From NCBI RefSeq assembly GCF_019139675.1, contig NZ_CP077077.1, forward strand, positions 1,860,001 through 1,924,000: DNA of 64,000 nt. The letters are read 5' to 3'. Every line of letters starts with the position of its first letter. The stretch's first letter is position 1. Shown in pieces: positions 58,834 through 64,000 of the stretch. The translations under genes and the position numbers were made by a program. The notes under the pieces are model-generated. The model was not told the origin of the DNA, did not search any database, and saw only the letters and a list, made by a program, of their open reading frames with translations. The stretch comes from Pseudomonas maumuensis. GTDB taxonomy: Bacteria; Pseudomonadota; Gammaproteobacteria; Pseudomonadales; Pseudomonadaceae.

Positions 58834-61665
58834 ATGCAAGAAAGCGTGATGCAGCGCATGTGGGAAAGCGCCCACCTTTCAGGTGGTAACGCTGCATATG
58901 TGGAAGAGCTTTATGAGCTCTACCTGCACGACCCTAACGCTGTGCCAGAAGAGTGGCGCACTTACTTCCAGAAGTTGCCCGCCGACGGCAGCACCGCTAC
59001 CGATGTATCGCACTCGACGATCCGCGACCATTTCGTACTGCTGGCAAAGAACCAGCGCCGCGCCCAACCGGTTTCCGCCGGGAGCGTGAGCACAGAACAC
59101 GAGAAGAAGCAGGTTGAAGTACTGCGACTGATCCAGGCCTATCGTATGCGCGGCCATCAGGCTGCCAAGCTCGACCCGTTGGGGTTGTGGCAGCGCCCTG
59201 CGCCCGTAGACCTGTCGATCAATCATTACGGCTTGACCAATGCCGATCTTGATACGACCTTCCGTGCCGGCGACCTGTTCATCGGCAAAGAGGAAGCGAG
59301 CCTACGCGAAATTTTCGAGGCGCTCGAGAAGACATATTGTCGCACCATTGGTGCCGAATTCACCCACATCGTCGATTCCGAGCAGCGCAGCTGGTTCCAG
59401 CAGCGCCTGGAAAGCGTACGTGGCCGTCCGGAATTCTCCGCCGACGTGCAGGCTCACCTGCTCGAGCGCGTCACGGCCGGTGAGGGCCTGGAGAAGTACC
59501 TGGGCACCAAGTACCCGGGCACCAAGCGCTTCGGTCTGGAGGGTGGCGAAAGCCTGATCCCGATGCTGGACGAAATGATCCAGCGCTCCGGCTCCTACGG
59601 TACCAAGGAAGTCGTGATCGGCATGGCCCACCGTGGCCGCCTGAACGTGCTCGTCAACACCTTCGGCAAGAACCCGCGCGAGCTGTTCGACGAGTTCGAA
59701 GGCAAGAAGATGAACGAGCTGGGCTCCGGTGACGTGAAGTATCACCAGGGCTTCTCCTCCAACGTGATGACCCCCGGTGGCGAAGTCCACCTGGCCATGG
59801 CGTTCAACCCCTCCCACCTGGAAATCGTCTCGCCAGTGGTGGAAGGTTCGGTTCGCGCCCGCCAGGATCGCCGCAACGACAGCGTTGGCGACAAGGTTCT
59901 GCCGATCTCGATCCACGGTGACGCAGCGTTCGCCGGCCAGGGCGTGGTCATGGAAACCTTCCAGATGTCGCAGACCCGCGGTTTCAAGACCGGCGGCACC
60001 GTGCACATCGTAATCAACAACCAGGTCGGTTTCACCATCAGCAACCCGCTGGACGCGCGCTCCACCGAGTACGCCACCGACGTTGCCAAGATGATCCAGG
60101 CGCCGATCCTGCACGTGAACGGCGACGATCCGGAAGCGGTGATGTTCGTCACCCAGCTGGCCATCGACTACCGTATGCAGTTCAAGCGTGACGTGGTCAT
60201 CGACCTGGTCTGCTACCGCCGTCGTGGCCACAACGAGGCCGACGAGCCGAACGGCACCCAGCCGCTGATGTACCAGCAGATCAGCAAGCAGCGCACCACC
60301 CGTGAGCTGTATGCCGAGCAACTGATCAGCGCCGGTCGCATCGACGCCGAACGCGCCCAGGCCAAGATCGACGAGTACCGCAACGCCCTGGACAACGGCC
60401 TGCACGTGGTCAAGAGCCTGGTCAAGGAGCCGAACCGCGAGCTGTTCGTCGACTGGCGTCCCTACCTGGGCCATGCCTGGACCGCGCGTCACGACACCCG
60501 CTTCGACCTCAAGACCCTGCAGGAACTGTCGGCCAAGCTGCTCGAGCTGCCAGAGGGCTTCGTCGTCCAGCGTCAGGTCGCGAAGATCTACGAAGATCGC
60601 CAGAAGATGCAGGCCGGTGGCTTGCCGATCAACTGGGGTTACGCAGAGACCATGGCCTACGCCACTCTGCAGTTCGAAGGTCACCCGATCCGCATGACCG
60701 GCCAGGACATCGGCCGTGGCACCTTCTCGCACCGTCACGCGGTGCTGCACAACCAGAAGGACGCCAGCACCTATGTGCCGCTGAAGAACCTGTTCCCGGG
60801 CCAGCCGCGCTTCGACCTGTACGACTCCTTCCTTTCGGAAGAGGCGGTACTGGCGTTCGAATACGGCTACTCGACCACCACGCCGAACGCGCTGGTGATC
60901 TGGGAAGCCCAGTTCGGCGACTTCGCCAACGGCGCGCAAGTGGTGATCGACCAGTTCATCACCAGCGGCGAGCACAAGTGGGGCCGTCTGTGCGGTCTGA
61001 CCATGCTGCTGCCACACGGTTATGAAGGGCAGGGCCCGGAGCACTCCTCCGCGCGTCTGGAGCGTTACCTGCAGCTGTGCGCCGAGCACAACATCCAGGT
61101 GTGCGTGCCGACCACCCCGGCACAGATCTACCACCTGCTGCGTCGTCAGGTCATCCGCCCGCTGCGCAAGCCGCTGGTGGTGCTCACTCCAAAGTCGCTG
61201 CTGCGCCACAAGCTGGCCATCTCGACCCTGGAAGACCTGGCCGAAGGCTCGTTCCAGACCGTGATCCCGGAAATCGATACCCTCGATCCGGCCAAGGTCG
61301 AACGCCTGGTGCTGTGCGGCGGCAAGGTCTACTACGACCTGCTGGAAAAACGCCGTGCCGAAGGCCGCGAAGACATCGCCATCGTGCGTATCGAACAGCT
61401 GTATCCGTTCCCTGAGGACGACCTGGTCGAGATCCTTGCGCCTTACACCAACCTCAAGCATGCAGTGTGGTGTCAGGAAGAGCCGATGAACCAGGGCGCC
61501 TGGTACAGCAGCCAGCACCACATGCGCCGTATCCTGGGCCGCCACAACAAGGCACTGGTCCTGGAATACGCCGGCCGCGACGCATCCGCCGCGCCAGCCT
61601 GTGGTTACGCTTCGAAGCACGCCGAACAGCAGGAAAAACTGCTGCAAGACGCCTTCACTGTCTAA
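58834..61665 (+). CDS. sucA: 2-oxoglutarate dehydrogenase E1 component
   Basis: Thiamine-diphosphate decarboxylase of the 2-oxoglutarate dehydrogenase complex, 943 residues. N-terminal SAHLSGGNAAYVEELYELY (E2-binding region), MAHRGRLNVLVNTFGK, HGDAAFAGQGVVMET, the RRGHNEADEP cofactor region and LPHGYEGQGPEHSSARLER. ATG at 58834 with AGGGTGA upstream. 246 bases after sdhB, so the operon may have an internal promoter or processing site here. Confidence 0.97.
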   Translation: MQESVMQRMWESAHLSGGNAAYVEELYELYLHDPNAVPEEWRTYFQKLPADGSTATDVSHSTIRDHFVLLAKNQRRAQPVSAGSVSTEHEKKQVEVLRLIQAYRMRGHQAAKLDPLGLWQRPAPVDLSINHYGLTNADLDTTFRAGDLFIGKEEASLREIFEALEKTYCRTIGAEFTHIVDSEQRSWFQQRLESVRGRPEFSADVQAHLLERVTAGEGLEKYLGTKYPGTKRFGLEGGESLIPMLDEMIQRSGSYGTKEVVIGMAHRGRLNVLVNTFGKNPRELFDEFEGKKMNELGSGDVKYHQGFSSNVMTPGGEVHLAMAFNPSHLEIVSPVVEGSVRARQDRRNDSVGDKVLPISIHGDAAFAGQGVVMETFQMSQTRGFKTGGTVHIVINNQVGFTISNPLDARSTEYATDVAKMIQAPILHVNGDDPEAVMFVTQLAIDYRMQFKRDVVIDLVCYRRRGHNEADEPNGTQPLMYQQISKQRTTRELYAEQLISAGRIDAERAQAKIDEYRNALDNGLHVVKSLVKEPNRELFVDWRPYLGHAWTARHDTRFDLKTLQELSAKLLELPEGFVVQRQVAKIYEDRQKMQAGGLPINWGYAETMAYATLQFEGHPIRMTGQDIGRGTFSHRHAVLHNQKDASTYVPLKNLFPGQPRFDLYDSFLSEEAVLAFEYGYSTTTPNALVIWEAQFGDFANGAQVVIDQFITSGEHKWGRLCGLTMLLPHGYEGQGPEHSSARLERYLQLCAEHNIQVCVPTTPAQIYHLLRRQVIRPLRKPLVVLTPKSLLRHKLAISTLEDLAEGSFQTVIPEIDTLDPAKVERLVLCGGKVYYDLLEKRRAEGREDIAIVRIEQLYPFPEDDLVEILAPYTNLKHAVWCQEEPMNQGAWYSSQHHMRRILGRHNKALVLEYAGRDASAAPACGYASKHAEQQEKLLQDAFTV

Positions 61666-61707
61666 CGCCTTCGCGCACCTGAAACCGAATTTAAGGAAAC
61701 ACAGATA

Positions 61708-62934
61708 ATGGCTATCGAGATCAAAGCCCCAACCTTCCCGGAATCGGTTGCCGATGGCACCGTTGCCACCTGGCACAAGCAGCCGGGCGACGCCGTCAAG
61801 CGTGACGAGCTGATCGTCGACATCGAAACCGACAAAGTCGTCCTGGAAGTCCTGGCCACCGCCGATGGCGTGCTGGGCGCCATCGTCAAGGGCGAGGGCG
61901 ACACCGTCCTGTCCGACGAAGTGCTGGGCTCGATCGTTGAAGGCGGCGCCGCTGCCGCCGCACCAGCTGCCGCTCCGGCCGCTGCTGCACCGGCTGCCGC
62001 TGCTGCCGCCGACGCTGGTGAAGACGACCCGGTTGCCGCGCCTGCCGCGCGCAAGCTGGCCGAAGAGAACGGCATCGACCTGGCTACCGTTGCCGGCACC
62101 GGCAAAGGCGGTCGCATCACCAAGGAAGACGTGGTTGCGGCTGTTGCCAACAAGAAGTCCGCGCCTGCCGCCGCTCCGGCTGCCAAGCCTGCCGCTGCTG
62201 CCGCTGCCCCGGTTGTGGTTGCCGCTGGCGACCGCACCGAGAAGCGCGTGCCGATGACCCGTCTGCGCGCCAAGATCGCCGAGCGTCTGGTCGAAGCCCA
62301 GTCGAACATGGCGATGCTGACCACCTTCAACGAAGTCGACATGACCGAAGTCATGGCCCTGCGTTCGAAGTACAAAGACCTGTTCGAGAAGACCCACAAT
62401 GGCGTGCGCCTGGGCTTCATGTCGTTCTTCGTCAAGGCTGCCACCGAGGCGCTGAAGCGCTTCCCAGCGGTCAACGCCTCGATCGACGGCAACGACATCG
62501 TCTACCACGGTTTCGCTGACGTCGGCGTCGCCGTCTCCAGCGATCGCGGCCTGGTGGTTCCGGTCCTGCGCAACGCCGAGTCGATGTCGCTGGCCGAAAT
62601 CGAGAACGGCATCGCCACCTTCGGCAAGAAGGCCCGTGATGGCAAGCTGTCGATCGAAGAGATGACCGGCGGTACCTTCACCATCACCAACGGTGGTACC
62701 TTCGGCTCGATGATGTCGACCCCGATCGTCAACCCGCCGCAGGCTGCCATCCTGGGCATGCATAACATCATCCAGCGCCCGATGGCCATCAATGGCCAGG
62801 TCGTGATCCGTCCGATGATGTACCTGGCGCTGTCCTACGACCACCGCCTGATCGACGGCAAGGAAGCGGTAACCTTCCTGGTGACCATCAAGAACCTGCT
62901 GGAAGATCCGTCTCGCCTGCTGCTGGACATCTAA
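61708..62934 (+). CDS. sucB: 2-oxoglutarate dehydrogenase E2 (dihydrolipoyl succinyltransferase)
   Basis: 408-residue acyltransferase core. One lipoyl domain (Lys in [12 protein letters not shown] near 43), an Ala/Pro-rich flexible linker, peripheral-subunit-binding domain ([20 protein letters not shown]), a second Ala/Pro linker, and the catalytic domain ending with active-site His in [14 protein letters not shown]. 42 bases after sucA. Confidence 0.97.
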
Positions 62935-62954
62935 TCAACTAGCTGCGCGCCGCC

Positions 62955-62980
62955 GGCCCCGTTTTTCAAGAGACGGGGCC
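62955..62980 (+). other. Hairpin between sucB and lpdG
   Basis: GGCCCCGT (62955-62962) and ACGGGGCC (62973-62980) form a perfect stem with a T-rich loop. No T-run follows, so partial attenuation or mRNA processing is more likely than full termination, since lpdG follows directly. Confidence 0.55.
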
Positions 62981-63000
62981 GTGCGGTACGCGGCTTGTAG

Positions 63001-64000
<1,000 letters not shown>

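Noticed and set aside
59302..62844. Very long open frame antisense to sucA/sucB
   Set aside because: Mirror image of highly expressed, motif-rich genes; composition is an artefact of codon bias in GC-rich DNA and no family motif was seen.

Overview
The window reads as chromosome of a fluorescent Pseudomonas, most likely of the P. putida group (P. putida, P. entomophila, P. mosselii and relatives). This rests on high GC, tandem cbb3-type cytochrome oxidase operons, a pyoverdine locus with its dedicated sigma factor PvdS, short palindromic REP-like elements of the form GTAGGAGCGG, and the order etfD/etfBA ... gltA/sdhCDAB-sucAB-lpdG. Assignments come from reading protein motifs and remembered families; no database search was run.

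Layout. (1) 1-10.4 kb, all leftward: the 5' part of ccoI, then ccoH and ccoG (cbb3 assembly), then two complete cbb3 operons, ccoN1O1Q1P1 and ccoN2O2Q2P2. A near-consensus ANR box lies upstream of ccoN2 and a one-mismatch box upstream of ccoG. ccoN1 has a nested palindrome and no recognisable ANR box. (2) 10.4-13.1 kb: alpha/beta hydrolase, PpnP-type nucleoside phosphorylase, DEDDh exonuclease and a periplasmic solute-binding-like protein. (3) 13.2-42.2 kb: a pyoverdine block. pvdS (Fur box) diverges from the 4315-residue NRPS gene pvdL. A copper-type thiol/disulfide cluster follows (dsbD, a TlpA fusion and dsbG leftward; the two-component pair dsbRS rightward). Then come pvdH, a siderophore-interacting flavoprotein, the tyrosinase pvdP, the export system pvdR-pvdT-opmQ and an fpvI-like sigma factor. 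Five promoters carry a PvdS (IS) box of the form TAAWT-N16-CGT with exactly 16 bases between elements. The rest of the usual pyoverdine set (pvdA, pvdI/J/D, pvdE, pvdF, pvdMNO, fpvA, fpvR) is not in this window.

(4) 42.4-44.4 kb: a receiver-like protein lacking the phospho-acceptor Asp, and an MHS-family transporter, closed by a strong terminator. (5) 44.4-48.4 kb: etfD diverging from etfBA, with a PsrA-type box abutting the etfD -35. (6) 48.4-53.7 kb: a solute-binding protein, a DUF4398 lipoprotein and an OmpA-family protein, a MocR-type regulator, a Lys/Pro/Ala-rich exported protein, and a YkgJ-like plus START-domain pair behind a second PsrA-type box. (7) 53.7-64 kb: citrate synthase (leftward) diverging from sdhCDAB-sucAB-lpdG, the core TCA cluster, with lpdG running off the right edge.

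How the parts work together: the left end handles microaerobic respiration. The centre makes, exports and probably processes the siderophore pyoverdine under Fur and PvdS control, with a periplasmic disulfide-repair system inserted among those genes. The right end feeds electrons from acyl-CoA dehydrogenases (ETF) and the TCA cycle into the quinone pool. Most of the content is well-known core biology. The observations most worth a second look are the contracted pvd locus with its uniform PvdS boxes, the 11-bp-period direct repeats between dsbD and dsbR, the PsrA-type box in front of the START-domain gene, the degenerate receiver next to an fpvI that lacks fpvR, and the nested palindrome upstream of ccoN1.
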